A stretch of DNA of 54,781 nucleotides from Fictibacillus enclensis (GCF_001457035.1 NZ_KQ758625.1:1-54781); one strand, 5' to 3'; numbered from the stretch's first letter, positions 1-10,828 are shown. Notes: a model not told the origin generated them from the sequence alone. Program-made: numbers and translations.

Positions 1-484
<484 letters not shown>

Positions 485-562
485 GTGTTTGATATAGCTC
501 TTAATGTTTAAAAATAAGAAATTGATGGGATTGTAAAATCCCCGACTTACTCTGGCTTTTGT

Positions 563-582
563 TTGGTTTTCAAAGAACATTT
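563..582 (-). promoter_or_regulatory. rrn leader boxA-like antitermination element
   Basis: The minus strand of the rRNA leader, about 80-100 nt before the 16S 5' end, reads TGTTCTTTGAAAACC. This resembles the boxA-type sequence conserved in Bacillus rrn leaders, where Nus factors load to keep polymerase from terminating in untranslated rRNA. The identification rests on motif and position only. Confidence 0.6.
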
Positions 583-637
583 TGCCGAACAACTTCGTTG
601 TTAAAGCCGCTCGCCGTCGCTCATTGGCGACTTTATT

Positions 638-666
638 ATCATATCATGTCGTTCTAGGCTTGTCAA
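638..666 (-). promoter_or_regulatory. rrn promoter P2 (SigA type)
   Basis: Minus strand: -35 TTGACA (661-666), 17-bp spacer, -10 TATGAT (638-643). It is the promoter nearer to the 16S gene; the start point would be near 630, giving a leader of about 145 nt. Bacillus rRNA operons usually carry two tandem promoters, and a second one is seen about 95 bp upstream. Confidence 0.85.
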
Positions 667-737
667 CAATCTTTTTTAAAAGTTTTTTAAATCATTTTGT
701 TGATGCTTTTTAGTAAAGCGCCTCAGCGACGAATACT

Positions 738-766
738 AATATACCACCTATTTAATTCACTTGCAA
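738..766 (-). promoter_or_regulatory. rrn promoter P1 (SigA type)
   Basis: Minus strand: -35 TTGCAA (761-766), 17-bp spacer, -10 TATATT (738-743). It is the upstream member of the tandem rRNA promoter pair and lies just after the lysS terminator. The AT-rich, A-tract-rich DNA at about 770-800 immediately upstream of the -35 could act as an UP element. Confidence 0.8.
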
Positions 767-802
767 TACCTTTTTTGAAAAAAGTTTGATTTTCTTTTTA
801 AA

Positions 803-839
803 TAAAGAAAAACAGCCCACAAGTCCTTGCAGGCTGTTC
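803..839 (-). terminator. Rho-independent terminator after lysS
   Basis: Minus-strand hairpin with arms AACAGCC and GGCTGTT followed by a T-run, starting about 16 nt after the lysS stop codon. It separates lysS from the rRNA promoters. Confidence 0.85.
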
Positions 840-855
840 TGATCCCGTCGTGTTT

Positions 856-2358
<1,503 letters not shown>

Positions 2359-2781
2359 CTATCTTTTGCAGTTTTGTATATTAATGATTTCATATGATAT
2401 TTGTCCCCCGGGAAGGGAGATATAGATTTTTGAGTTCAGCGGTTTGCCAAGAACAGCCTTGGCTACCGGAGAATCGGAGGCAATCTTGAATTCCCTCGGA
2501 TCAGCCTCAAAAGGATGTACTATTGTATAGGTCATTTCGTCCTGAAATTCGAGTTCAAGCAATGTAATAGTGGAACCGACTTCAGCGGTATGGCCGGGCT
2601 CTTTCTGGTTTGAAAGAATTCGGGCATGAAGAAGCACATGCTCGAGCTGTTTGATTCTCTTATCCAAAAATTGTCCTTTTTCCTCTACTGTGCAGGCTTC
2701 CTTTTCGTCGATCAAGCTTTTCAGCTCATGTTTAAGCCTCCTGGTGCCTTCATTCGTAAGCAAAACCGTTTCTTGGGTCAT
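2359..2781 (-). CDS. GreA/GreB-family protein with shortened coiled coil
   Basis: Gives 140 aa from the ATG at 2781, chosen because GGAGGAGAA precedes it; an upstream in-frame extension to 2862 has no better signal. The C-terminal half (about residues 65-138) is clearly the GreA FKBP-like domain, with YTIV, ADPREFKI, SDSPVAKAVLGK and PGG. The N-terminal coiled coil is much shorter than in GreA (usually ~158 aa): from the EG of the first helix to the ITTLE-like segment there are about 32 residues where GreA has about 53. The missing part is the tip with GDLSENSEY, whose acidic residues coordinate the Mg2+ used for RNA cleavage. It should therefore still dock in the polymerase secondary channel or compete there, but not stimulate cleavage (inference). 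Lies between dusB and lysS; I know of no such gene there in B. subtilis. Confidence 0.85.
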   Translation of the reverse strand: MTQETVLLTNEGTRRLKHELKSLIDEKEACTVEEKGQFLDKRIKQLEHVLLHARILSNQKEPGHTAEVGSTITLLELEFQDEMTYTIVHPFEADPREFKIASDSPVAKAVLGKPLNSKIYISLPGGQISYEIINIQNCKR

Positions 2782-2867
2782 TTGCTTCTCCTCCATATCA
2801 TTAATAAATAATATCTTGTGAAAACACCAGGGAGCAGGATTTAGATAATATAAGTGCAACAAAAGCC

Positions 2868-2892
2868 AGAAATAGTTCTGGCTGGTGTTATT
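2868..2892 (-). terminator. Rho-independent terminator after dusB
   Basis: Minus strand AGCCAGAA, a three-base loop, TTCTGGCT, then TTTG. It lies 20 nt after the dusB stop and marks the end of the folate/dusB transcript, so the GreA-like gene and lysS probably have their own promoter in 2782-2867, although I see no clear consensus there. Confidence 0.75.
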
Positions 2893-2911
2893 TCCTATCA
2901 GGGTTGAATGA

Positions 2912-3907
2912 TCAGCTTACTTTGTCAGCCGGTTTTGCTTCTACTTCTTCAATATAATCATAAAGAAGCTTGCGCATTTCTTCCCTTGTTGTTTTTATAT
3001 TCACTTCGTTACGGACAGAGCCGGTTTTTGGAAGTCCTTTAAGATACCATGCAGTATGCTTGCGCATTTCGCGAACCGCCACATACTCCCCTTTAAGGTC
3101 AATCAGGCGGTCCATGTGCAGCATGCAGATGTCGATTTTTTCTCTTGGCGTCGGCTCTTGAGGAATCTCTCCTGTTTCCAGGAACTTGATGGTACGGTAC
3201 AGCATCCATGGATTACCGAGTGCTCCGCGGCCGATCATCACGCCGTCCACGCCGTACGCTTCAAGCGCATGCTTTGCATCATGCGGTGTAGCAATATCTC
3301 CGTTTCCGATGACCGGAATGGAAACATTGTCTTTTACTTGTTTAATGATATCCCAGTTTGCTCTTCCTTCATACATCTGAACACGGGTGCGTCCGTGAAC
3401 TGCTACTGCGGCACCGCCGGCACGCTCGACCGCCTGGGCATTCTCGACGGCAAAAATGTGGTCCTCATCCCAGCCGACACGCATTTTAACGGTGACCGGT
3501 TTTTGTACCGCATCAACAGTGGCTGCCACCATCTCATAGATTTTATCCGGATCCAGCAGCCATCTTGCCCCGGCATCACACTTTGTAATCTTAGGAACAG
3601 GGCATCCCATATTGATATCTATAATATCGGCATTTGTGTTCTTGTCTACATACTTTGCCGCAGCAACAAGCGATTCCCGCTCCCCTCCAAAAATCTGAAG
3701 GCTTAGCGGTTTTTCCCGCTCATCGACATAGAGCATCTTCAGCGATTTTTCGTTTTCTAGCAGAATTCCTTTGTCGCTGACCATTTCGGCACAAACAAGT
3801 CCCGCACCAAAATCCTTTGCGATCAGACGGAAAGCCGGATTGCATACACCTGCCATTGGAGCAAGCACCACCGGGTTTTTCATCTTAATTCCGCCGATTT
3901 CTAACAC
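2912..3907 (-). CDS. dusB: tRNA-dihydrouridine synthase B
   Basis: FMN enzyme that reduces uridines in the tRNA D-loop. The N-terminal TIM barrel shows NPVVLAPMAGV near the start (FMN binding), the catalytic Cys in NMGCPVPK (C102 here) and HGRTR; the helical tRNA-binding domain follows. I chose the GTG at 3907, giving 331 aa, because AGGTGAGGTGAT sits at proper distance and the N-terminus then matches B. subtilis YacF; a GTG three codons upstream overlaps the Shine-Dalgarno. Last gene of the folate operon, 15 bp after the small XRE gene. Confidence 0.93.
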   Translation of the reverse strand: MLEIGGIKMKNPVVLAPMAGVCNPAFRLIAKDFGAGLVCAEMVSDKGILLENEKSLKMLYVDEREKPLSLQIFGGERESLVAAAKYVDKNTNADIIDINMGCPVPKITKCDAGARWLLDPDKIYEMVAATVDAVQKPVTVKMRVGWDEDHIFAVENAQAVERAGGAAVAVHGRTRVQMYEGRANWDIIKQVKDNVSIPVIGNGDIATPHDAKHALEAYGVDGVMIGRGALGNPWMLYRTIKFLETGEIPQEPTPREKIDICMLHMDRLIDLKGEYVAVREMRKHTAWYLKGLPKTGSVRNEVNIKTTREEMRKLLYDYIEEVEAKPADKVS

Positions 3908-3922
3908 GTATATCACCTCACC

Positions 3923-4138
3923 TTATCTTCGAACATAGTGTTGCGTTAATTCATCTATAGAAACCTGAAAGATTGTAGCAATCTTTTTGATCAGTTCTTC
4001 CTTCGGCTTCCTGTTTCCGCGCTCGATTTCTCCAAGTATGGAAACGGAAATGCCCAATTCCCTCGCAAGGCCCTCCTGTGTAAAGCCTTTTAACTTTCGA
4101 AAGGCCCGGATTCTTCTGCCCCACTTTTCTTCTTCCAT
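3923..4138 (-). CDS. yazB: Small XRE-family helix-turn-helix protein (YazB-like)
   Basis: A 71-aa protein that is essentially one Cro/C1-type HTH: RIRAFRKLKGFTQEGLARELGIS forms helices 1-3, then a conserved ERGNRKP turn and FQVSIDEL. It starts inside folK and overlaps it by 49 bp in another frame, an arrangement also found for yazB in B. subtilis. It could bind DNA, but no operator is evident in the operon and its targets are unknown to me. Confidence 0.88.
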   Translation of the reverse strand: MEEEKWGRRIRAFRKLKGFTQEGLARELGISVSILGEIERGNRKPKEELIKKIATIFQVSIDELTQHYVRR

Positions 4139-4620
4139 CTGTGTACACCTTCTTTATTCTGCAGCTGTTTGAAGAGAACCCCGAGTGGTACTTTTTCTGT
4201 ACCGGGGAATGTGAGATCTGGAGCAATCTCAAGCAACGGAATCAGTACAAAAGCACGTTCCAGCATACGTGGATGCGGAATGTGCAGTGTCTCTGAATGT
4301 ATACGTTCACTATTATACAACAAAATGTCAAGGTCTATTGTTCTGGGCCCCCATCTGATTTCCCTGATTCTTTCCAGTCTGTTTTCAATTTTCTGGGTTA
4401 TGCTCAACAGCTCTTCTGCAGAAAGGCACGTTTGCAGCTGAACCGCCACATTCAGGAAAGGGGGCTGATCGGTATAGCCCACAGGATCTGTCTCATACAG
4501 GGACGAAACAACGCTGACTTCGATGTCCGGATGGTTCTCCAGTTCTTGTACCGCCTGACGAATGTATTCCTCCCGGTTGCCAAGATTGGAACCGAGTGAA
4601 AGATAGACGGTGTTTTTCAT
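4090..4620 (-). CDS. folK: Hydroxymethyl-dihydropterin pyrophosphokinase
   Basis: Transfers pyrophosphate from ATP to 6-hydroxymethyl-7,8-dihydropterin, the step before dihydropteroate synthase. The 176-aa protein begins with the family signature SLGSNLGNRE (about 7-16) and carries the WGPRTIDLDILLY block (about 91-103) with the Mg2+-binding Asp pair, then HPRMLERAFVLIPL. It overlaps folB by 4 bp (ATGA) upstream and the HTH gene by 49 bp downstream, which suggests translational coupling. Confidence 0.96.
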   Translation of the reverse strand: MKNTVYLSLGSNLGNREEYIRQAVQELENHPDIEVSVVSSLYETDPVGYTDQPPFLNVAVQLQTCLSAEELLSITQKIENRLERIREIRWGPRTIDLDILLYNSERIHSETLHIPHPRMLERAFVLIPLLEIAPDLTFPGTEKVPLGVLFKQLQNKEGVHRWKKKSGAEESGPFES

Positions 4621-4979
4621 GCTCTGCCCCTCGTTATTTCAACAGCAACCGAATCATAATGGCCTGGAATAGGAGGGTCGGGTTTGACTACTTTTACGGT
4701 GCATTGCTGAACGAGCGGATAACTGGAAAGAAGGGTGGTCGCAATGCTTTCAGTCACGGTTTCCACGAGCTTTTTCGGTTCGCCTTCCACGATCTCCTTC
4801 ACCGTTGCATAAACCTCACCATAGTTGACCGTGTGCTCCAGATCATCGGTTGTTCCGGCAGATTGAAGATCCATCTGCAGGATCAGATCCACCTTGAACC
4901 GCTGCCCGAGCTTATTCTCTTCCGGAAAAACACCGTGATACCCATAAAACGAAAGACCGTTCATATATATTTTATCCAA
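4617..4979 (-). CDS. folB: Dihydroneopterin aldolase
   Basis: Cleaves 7,8-dihydroneopterin to hydroxymethyl-dihydropterin and glycolaldehyde. The 120-aa protein has the family hallmarks GLSFYGYHGVFPEENKLGQRF near the N-terminus (with the conserved Tyr and Glu), VNYGEVY in the middle and the C-terminal VKVVKPDPPIPGHYDSVAVE block containing the active-site Lys. It overlaps folP by 8 bp and folK by 4 bp. Confidence 0.96.
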   Translation of the reverse strand: MDKIYMNGLSFYGYHGVFPEENKLGQRFKVDLILQMDLQSAGTTDDLEHTVNYGEVYATVKEIVEGEPKKLVETVTESIATTLLSSYPLVQQCTVKVVKPDPPIPGHYDSVAVEITRGRA

Positions 4980-5835
4980 GTGGGCTCATTCCTTTTCCAA
5001 GCATGGCATCCATCATCTTGGCCATGCGGCTCATTTCTTTAACATCATGAACCCGGACGATGGTACAGCCCCGCTCAATTCCGAGACAGACCGTGGCGCC
5101 TGTCCCTTCCATACGCTCATTGACAGGAAGGTCGAGAGCATTGCCGATCATGGACTTCCTCGACGTGGCGAGAAGGACCGGATACCCCATATCCACAATC
5201 TGATTTAGATTGCGCATCGTCTCCAGGTTTTGTTCATAGGTTTTGGCAAAACCGATTCCCGGGTCCAAAATGATATTCTCCGGGTTGACGCCTTCTTTCA
5301 TACAGATAGCAATACTCTTATTTAAGTCAGCGATGATGTCGGGCATCAGCTCATCGTAATCGCGGTCAGGCCGGTTATGCATCAGGATGATCGGAACATT
5401 GAGGCGGGCCGCGGTTACAGCCATCTTGTCATCCGCCTTCGCTCCCCACACATCGTTGATAATGTGGGCCCCCGCCAGAATCGCTTTCTCCGCCACCTCC
5501 GCTTTATAGGTGTCAATGGATAAAGGAACCTGAACTGAACGGGAGACCGCTTCAATCACGGGAATGACACGGCGCAATTCTTCTTGTGCCCCTATCTTTT
5601 CACCGCCAGGTCGGGTTGATTCTCCGCCGATATCAATGATATCTGCCCCTTCAGCCACCATTTGCCGGGCGTGTTGTATGGCTGTTTCGATCGAGTTAAA
5701 TTTTCCTCCGTCGGAAAATGAGTCAGGAGTCACATTCAAAATCCCCATCACATGCGTCTTTTTTGACAGATCAAGTGTATACGGGCCGCAGGAAATGAGA
5801 TGGTTAAAACTCTTTGTTGTGATAGCTTGTCCCAT
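4972..5835 (-). CDS. folP: Dihydropteroate synthase
   Basis: Condenses p-aminobenzoate with hydroxymethyl-dihydropterin pyrophosphate; this is the sulfonamide target (sul in B. subtilis). The 287-aa TIM barrel shows GILNVTPDSFSDGG (about 31-44), DIGGESTRPG (about 71-80) and DPGIGFAKT, the pterin and PABA loops. I saw no unusual residue in the sulfonamide-contact loops, but did not align them. Shine-Dalgarno GGGGGAG precedes the ATG; 14 bp follow the pabC stop. Confidence 0.97.
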   Translation of the reverse strand: MGQAITTKSFNHLISCGPYTLDLSKKTHVMGILNVTPDSFSDGGKFNSIETAIQHARQMVAEGADIIDIGGESTRPGGEKIGAQEELRRVIPVIEAVSRSVQVPLSIDTYKAEVAEKAILAGAHIINDVWGAKADDKMAVTAARLNVPIILMHNRPDRDYDELMPDIIADLNKSIAICMKEGVNPENIILDPGIGFAKTYEQNLETMRNLNQIVDMGYPVLLATSRKSMIGNALDLPVNERMEGTGATVCLGIERGCTIVRVHDVKEMSRMAKMMDAMLGKGMSPLG

Positions 5836-5849
5836 TATAGGCTCCCCCT

Positions 5850-6710
5850 TTATGCTAATTCATCAATACTCCATAAATCCTTGCTGCATGAATGGTATAA
5901 AAACAATAGCGAATGCAACACCTTTCCCCCGGCACCCGGAAAGTCTTTTCCTTCAAATCTTTTAACCGGCACCATTTCCTGAATGGAGTTGGTGAGAAAA
6001 ATTTCATCGGCAGCAAGCAAATCCTGTGGTGTGTAGAATCCTTCTTCTGCATCCATATCAAGCTTGGCAGCCGCAGCCATAATAAACTGCCGCGTAATGC
6101 CGTTCAATATGCCGGTGCCGAGCGAAGGAGTGTACAACCTCCCATCCTTTACCCAGAATACATTGGAGACCGTTCCCTCACTGGCAAAACCGTCCTCTGT
6201 TAAAAAAAGCCCTTCCTGTTCAACAGGCTCCTTCAGTTCCCTTTTTCCAAGAATGCTGTTCAGATAGTGATGGGATTTCAGGCGGATTCTGCCTTCCGGT
6301 GTATTTCTTCGCGTCTGCAGAACCACCAGCTCTTTTTCGTTAAATGGTCCTTGTTCAGGAAGCGGTTTTCCGTAAATGATAATGGTTGGTTTTGTGTAAG
6401 GCTCTGTTTGAAGACCAATTTCGCCGATTCCCGCCGAAATATTAAATCGTATATAGGCATTCTTCCATTTATTGCGCCTCATTAATCGCTTGGTCTCCAT
6501 CCAGGCTGCCGAGCTGTCCAGCTCATGCTTGATGTTAAGCTCTACGAGTGCCTGCCGGAGACGATTCATGTGGTCTTCCCACAAAAACGGATGTCCATTA
6601 TAGACCCGGACGGTTTCAAAGGCTCCAAGCCCATACATGTATCCGTGGTCAAACGGAGAGATTGATGCTTCATTTTTACTTACAAGTTTTCCATCTATTA
6701 AGAGGTACAT
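5850..6710 (-). CDS. pabC: Aminodeoxychorismate lyase
   Basis: PLP enzyme that releases pyruvate from 4-amino-4-deoxychorismate to give p-aminobenzoate. This 286-aa fold type IV protein has the N-terminal block [19 protein letters not shown] (about 18-36) and the PLP lysine in RLKSHHYLN (K145), and EGTVSNVFW later. It resembles branched-chain aminotransferases, but its place between pabA and folP supports lyase. Its start overlaps the end of pabA by 13 bp. Confidence 0.94.
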   Translation of the reverse strand: MYLLIDGKLVSKNEASISPFDHGYMYGLGAFETVRVYNGHPFLWEDHMNRLRQALVELNIKHELDSSAAWMETKRLMRRNKWKNAYIRFNISAGIGEIGLQTEPYTKPTIIIYGKPLPEQGPFNEKELVVLQTRRNTPEGRIRLKSHHYLNSILGKRELKEPVEQEGLFLTEDGFASEGTVSNVFWVKDGRLYTPSLGTGILNGITRQFIMAAAAKLDMDAEEGFYTPQDLLAADEIFLTNSIQEMVPVKRFEGKDFPGAGGKVLHSLLFLYHSCSKDLWSIDELA

Positions 6711-7294
6711 ACCTTGTTCCCTTTATTTTTGTATTGATCGATAAAATTACGGAGCAGCTGCTTGCCCGCTCCTGTCATTATGGATTCGGGATGAAACTGT
6801 ACGCCTTCCACCGGCAGCGTTTTATGCCTGATGGCCATGATTTCATCGTCAGCCGTCCATGCTGAAATGTCAAAACAGTCAGGAAGCGTTTCTTTTTTTA
6901 CGGTAAGAGAGTGATATCTTGTTGCTGTAAACCCATTCTCCACACCGCTGAAAATCGTATTGTCATCATGAAGGATCGCAGATGTTTTACCATGCATCAA
7001 ACGCTCCGAGCGAATCACGTCTCCTCCGAACACCTGTGCAATGGACTGATGGCCAAGACAAACACCGAATATAGGAATTTTTCCTGAAAACCGCTTGATG
7101 ACATCCATGCTGACACCTGCTTCATTCGGCGAGCAAGGGCCAGGCGAAATCATCAGGTAATCCGGTTTAAGTGCTTCAATCTCTTCAAGTGTAATTTCAT
7201 CGTTTCTCTTGACGACCAATTCTTCTCCAAGCTCTCCCAAATATTGCACCAAGTTGTACGTAAATGAATCATAATTATCGATCATTAAAATCAT
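6698..7294 (-). CDS. pabA: Anthranilate/aminodeoxychorismate synthase glutaminase subunit
   Basis: Class I glutamine amidotransferase that feeds ammonia to PabB and, in Bacillus where the subunit is shared (trpG), probably also to TrpE. The catalytic triad is visible: Cys79 in GVCLGHQ, and His168 and Glu170 in QFHPES; the oxyanion loop is [12 protein letters not shown] (about 49-60). 198 aa. The start codon is preceded by GGAGG, which is embedded in a GAG/UAG triplet array, so translation may be controlled by TRAP as known for B. subtilis trpG. Confidence 0.96.
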   Translation of the reverse strand: MILMIDNYDSFTYNLVQYLGELGEELVVKRNDEITLEEIEALKPDYLMISPGPCSPNEAGVSMDVIKRFSGKIPIFGVCLGHQSIAQVFGGDVIRSERLMHGKTSAILHDDNTIFSGVENGFTATRYHSLTVKKETLPDCFDISAWTADDEIMAIRHKTLPVEGVQFHPESIMTGAGKQLLRNFIDQYKNKGNKVCTS

Positions 7295-7296
7295 TT

Positions 7297-7328
7297 CTCA
7301 TCTTCCTCCTCTAAGCTCTGCTAAACTA
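7297..7328 (-). promoter_or_regulatory. Putative TRAP-binding triplet array over the pabA ribosome-binding site
   Basis: On the minus strand five triplets recur with exactly two nucleotides between them: UAG (7326-7328), UAG (7321-7323), GAG (7316-7318), UAG (7311-7313) and GAG (7306-7308). A sixth GAG (7297-7299) follows after six nucleotides. The array covers the pabB stop codon and the pabA Shine-Dalgarno. The tryptophan-activated TRAP protein binds such (G/U)AG repeats and blocks trpG translation in B. subtilis. The binding itself is inference; mtrB is not in this window. Confidence 0.6.
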
Positions 7329-8757
7329 ATTCACAACTTTTTTCTTCGCTTAATTCCTTTGCCCGCCATAGCGCAGCTGCTTTTTTCAAGGACTCTTTAT
7401 ATTCCGCTTTTGGATCGGAGTCAATAACAATGCCGGCTCCGGCCTGGACATGTGCCATACCGTCCTTGCAGACCATCGTCCGGATCGCGATGTTCAATTC
7501 TGCATCTCCATCAAACCCAATCCATCCGATAGAGCCAGTATATACCCCTCGCCGCACAGGCTCAAGTTCTTCAATAATTTCCATCGTTCTGATTTTTGGG
7601 GCACCGGTAATTGTCCCCCCCGGAAAGGTTGCTGCAATGAGATCAAACGCGTCACATTCCTTGCGCAGTCTCCCTTTTACATTGGAAACAATATGCATGA
7701 CATGCGAGTACTTTTCAATGGTCATGAACTCATCCACTTCAACACTTCCATATTCGCTTACTTTCCCAAGGTCGTTTCGTTCCAGATCGACGAGCATTAC
7801 ATGTTCCGCGCATTCTTTTTCATTTTCGATCAATGTCATCGCAAGCCTGCGGTCCTCTTCTTCTGTTTTGCCTCTTGAGCGGGTTCCTGCAATTGGGCGG
7901 GTGCTGATCTCATCTCCCCTTTTTTTGACCAGCAGTTCAGGTGAACCGCTAACGAGCTGTAAGTCCGGTGTGTGAAGATACCCCATGTAAGGAGAGGGAT
8001 TGAAACGGCGAAGCTCTTCATAAATTTGAAAAGGCTGCGACATTAGCGGCTTGGACTGACGAACAGAAAGATTAACCTGAAACACATCTCCGGCAGCAAT
8101 ATATTCCTTTACCGTTTTTACAGCTTCCACAAAATATTCCTCAGACATTGAGACGGATTCCTGAAGAAACGGAAAATGAACTTTTTCCACCGCTGTTCTT
8201 TGCTCTTGCTGGTGCGGCGCACTCCATAGCTGCACATATTGCATCAATTTGCGTCCCGCGCTGCTTCGGTCCTTTTCCGCGGAATGAACCATAATAAAAA
8301 GCTGTTCCTTTTCGTGGTCATAAACAAACACATCGTCAAATACGAGAAGCGAAACATCGGGCAGGTTCAGATCATCCTCCGCCTGTTCCGGAAGCTTTTC
8401 GATTTCACGCGCAACATCATAACTGAAATATCCGATGGCGCCTCCTTTAAAATCTGGAAGGCCGGGAACAGCTGCAGTATGAAACGAGGATAGCCATTCT
8501 TTTATGATAGGGAGCATATTGCCTTTCTTTGTGATAGTTTTCCCTTTATACATAATGCTCACCTTGTTGTTTTTCCCTGAAATAAAAGCCACTGGCGACA
8601 GACCCGCGATGCTGTATCTTCCGCTCCGCCCGCTTTCGAGAAACACATGGTGTGGTTCTTCTGCCGAAAGAGCTTTATACCGTCTAAACCACTCATTTTT
8701 CGGCATGGCCAGCGTCTCAAAAATAACGTGCCGATCTGACTTGTTTTGGTTAGGCAC
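7321..8757 (-). CDS. pabB: Aminodeoxychorismate synthase component I
   Basis: Aminates chorismate to aminodeoxychorismate with ammonia from PabA, the entry step of p-aminobenzoate and folate synthesis. 478 aa from the GTG at 8757, which has AGGAGAGTGAAGG ahead of it; the frame remains open upstream but those starts lack a spaced ribosome-binding site. The C-terminal chorismate-binding domain shows STRPIAGTR, ENEKECAEHVMLVDLERNDLG, FPGGTITGAPK and GSIGWIGFDG. First gene of the pab-fol operon. Confidence 0.95.
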   Translation of the reverse strand: MPNQNKSDRHVIFETLAMPKNEWFRRYKALSAEEPHHVFLESGRSGRYSIAGLSPVAFISGKNNKVSIMYKGKTITKKGNMLPIIKEWLSSFHTAAVPGLPDFKGGAIGYFSYDVAREIEKLPEQAEDDLNLPDVSLLVFDDVFVYDHEKEQLFIMVHSAEKDRSSAGRKLMQYVQLWSAPHQQEQRTAVEKVHFPFLQESVSMSEEYFVEAVKTVKEYIAAGDVFQVNLSVRQSKPLMSQPFQIYEELRRFNPSPYMGYLHTPDLQLVSGSPELLVKKRGDEISTRPIAGTRSRGKTEEEDRRLAMTLIENEKECAEHVMLVDLERNDLGKVSEYGSVEVDEFMTIEKYSHVMHIVSNVKGRLRKECDAFDLIAATFPGGTITGAPKIRTMEIIEELEPVRRGVYTGSIGWIGFDGDAELNIAIRTMVCKDGMAHVQAGAGIVIDSDPKAEYKESLKKAAALWRAKELSEEKSCELV

Positions 8758-8865
8758 ACCCTTCACTCTCCTGATCATTCTTATGGATACTATTGTAACT
8801 GATGATGTCATGAAAGTGGTGATAAAAATCCTGCAATTTTATGGAAACCAAACGGGAAATTGTTC

Positions 8866-8896
8866 ATAAAAAAAAGCCGACAATATGTCGGCTTTC
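8866..8896 (-). terminator. Rho-independent terminator after cysK
   Basis: Minus strand AAAGCCGACA-TAT-TGTCGGCTTT then a run of T. It starts 8 nt after the cysK stop and separates cysK from the pab-fol operon. Confidence 0.9.
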
Positions 8897-8903
8897 AAGT
8901 GAT

Positions 8904-9836
8904 TTACTCCGCTTCGTCAAATTGGTACAAAGGTGTGCTCAGATAACGTTCACCGTTACTCGGAATAATAGCGAGCACTTTCTTGCCCTTGCCAAGCTTT
9001 TTCGCCACTTTAAGTGCAGCTGCAATCGCTGCACCTGAAGAAATACCTCCGAGGATTCCTTCTTCCCGGGCAGCACGGCGTGCATATTCAAACGCTTCAT
9101 CATTGGTAATTTGTAGAACTTCATCATACACGGATGTATTTAGCGTATCCGGTACAAATCCTGCACCGATGCCCTGAATCTTATGAGGCCCCGGCTTTCC
9201 GCCTGAAAGGACAGGTGAATCTGTTGGTTCCACTGCATAAACCTTGATATCAGGGAAAGATTCTTTTAAGACTTCACCGGCACCCGTAATCGTTCCGCCA
9301 GTTCCAATCCCTGAAATGAACCCGTCAAGACCATCCGGGAATTGAGCAATAATCTCTCTACCTGTTGTCTTGCGGTGGATTTCCGGATTCGCCTGGTTTT
9401 TAAACTGCTGAGTCAAAAAGTATCCATTTTCCTGGGATAATGCCTCTGCCTTACGGATGGCTCCTCCCATTCCTTCAGCTCCCGGAGTTAAAACAAGCTC
9501 AGCTCCAAAAGCGCGAAGAAGGTTTCTGCGTTCCATACTCATTGTATCCGGCATAACAATTACCGATTTATACCCTTTGGCTGCCGCCACCATGGCAAGA
9601 CCGATTCCCGTATTGCCGCTCGTTGGTTCAATCAATGTATCGCCAGGCTTTAATGCGCCTTCTTCTTCAGCTTTTTCAATCATGGCGAGAGCAATTCGGT
9701 CCTTTACACTGCTTCCCGGATTCATGAATTCAAGTTTCAGATAAATGTCTGCAGCATCTTCACCTGCCAAATGGTTCAGTTTGACAACGGGTGTTTCTCC
9801 GATTAGTTCTGTAATTGAATTTGCTATTCTTGCCAA
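8904..9836 (-). CDS. cysK: Cysteine synthase (O-acetylserine sulfhydrylase)
   Basis: PLP enzyme that makes cysteine from O-acetylserine and sulfide. The PLP lysine lies in PGSSVKDR (K45), PTSGNTGIG forms the substrate loop and [10 protein letters not shown] the phosphate-binding loop. I place the start at the TTG at 9836 (310 aa), because AGGAG is about 10 nt upstream and [13 protein letters not shown] aligns with B. subtilis CysK; the GTG three codons earlier is only 1 nt from AGGAG. Own promoter and terminator, so a single-gene transcript. The B. subtilis neighbour yacD is absent. Confidence 0.96.
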   Translation of the reverse strand: MARIANSITELIGETPVVKLNHLAGEDAADIYLKLEFMNPGSSVKDRIALAMIEKAEEEGALKPGDTLIEPTSGNTGIGLAMVAAAKGYKSVIVMPDTMSMERRNLLRAFGAELVLTPGAEGMGGAIRKAEALSQENGYFLTQQFKNQANPEIHRKTTGREIIAQFPDGLDGFISGIGTGGTITGAGEVLKESFPDIKVYAVEPTDSPVLSGGKPGPHKIQGIGAGFVPDTLNTSVYDEVLQITNDEAFEYARRAAREEGILGGISSGAAIAAALKVAKKLGKGKKVLAIIPSNGERYLSTPLYQFDEAE

Positions 9837-9881
9837 CTTAATCACGCTCCTAAAATAATCCCGAGTATTTTTATTGGATTA

Positions 9882-9911
9882 AGTTTACCAATAATACAAA
9901 TCGTCTGTCAA
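9882..9911 (-). promoter_or_regulatory. cysK promoter (SigA type)
   Basis: Minus strand -35 TTGACA (9906-9911), 18-bp spacer, -10 TAAACT (9882-9887), about 45 bp before the start codon. CymR control would be expected in this family, but I could not assign an operator with confidence. Confidence 0.65.
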
Positions 9912-9946
9912 TTATTCTGCCCATCTTTAGACCTGCAAATTTCAAA

Positions 9947-10828
9947 CTATTTGCTTTCGGTATAGAGCTCCTCAAGATCTTCAGCAGAGAACAAGTACGT
10001 CTCATTGCAAAATTGGCAGTGAGCTTCTGCCTGGCCGTCTTCTTCAATCATTGCCCTGATTTCCTCTTTACCTAATGATATGAGCGCATTGGCAATGCGG
10101 TCACGCGAACAAGTACATTGAAACGACACCGGCATCTTTTCAAGCAGCTTCACATTTTCTTCTCCAAGCAGTTCAAAAAGAATTTCTTCCGGGGTAAGCC
10201 CCTTTTCCACCAGCTTTGAGATCGGGGGAATGGCTGATATCCGCTCTTCCAAAAGGTCGATGATCGTATCTGAAGCATTCGGCATCACCTGTATCACAAA
10301 TCCGCCAGCTGCCAGAATGCTGTTGTCCGGATTAACCAGCACACCCACTCCTACAGAGGAAGGCACCTGTTCGGATGCAACAAAATAGTACGTGAAGTCA
10401 TCCCCGATTTCACCGGAAACCAGGGGCACCTGCCCTGTAAAGTTATCACGCAGTCCCAAATCCTTAACAACGGAAAGAAAGCCATCTTTCCCTACCGAAC
10501 GGGCAACATCCAGTTTGCCATGCTGGTTCAAATCAAAGTGGACCTGAGGGTTTGTAACATACCCCCTTGATTGCCCATTTGGATGAGCATCCACAATGAT
10601 CGCTCCGATGGGGCCTCCCCCTTCTATCTTTACCGTAATTTTGTGCTTGTCGCTCTTCAGCATGGAGGCCATCATAGTGCTTGCCATCATCGTACGGCCA
10701 AGTGCCGCAGACGCGGTCGGCCATGTTTGGTGCCTGCGCTGAGCTTCACCGACCATTTCTGTTCCTCTCATTGCGTAGGCACGAATTTGCCCGTCAAAAG
10801 CCAGAGCTTTGATTAAATAATCCTGCAT
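9947..10828 (-). CDS. hslO: Redox-regulated chaperone Hsp33
   Basis: Cytoplasmic holdase switched on by oxidation of a zinc site. The 293-aa protein has an N-terminal domain with [16 protein letters not shown] and GPIGAI, and the C-terminal zinc-binding redox switch with the four cysteines as CTC (FQCTCSRDR) and CQFC (HCQFCNE). The ATG at 10828 has AGGTGAT ahead of it; a GTG three codons upstream lies in that Shine-Dalgarno. It follows coaX by 42 bp, probably in one transcript, as in B. subtilis. Confidence 0.96.
   Translation of the reverse strand: MQDYLIKALAFDGQIRAYAMRGTEMVGEAQRRHQTWPTASAALGRTMMASTMMASMLKSDKHKITVKIEGGGPIGAIIVDAHPNGQSRGYVTNPQVHFDLNQHGKLDVARSVGKDGFLSVVKDLGLRDNFTGQVPLVSGEIGDDFTYYFVASEQVPSSVGVGVLVNPDNSILAAGGFVIQVMPNASDTIIDLLEERISAIPPISKLVEKGLTPEEILFELLGEENVKLLEKMPVSFQCTCSRDRIANALISLGKEEIRAMIEEDGQAEAHCQFCNETYLFSAEDLEELYTESK

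Noticed and set aside
3923-4138. Phage or plasmid origin for the small XRE gene
   Set aside because: No mobile element genes nearby, and the overlap with folK is the normal yazB arrangement.
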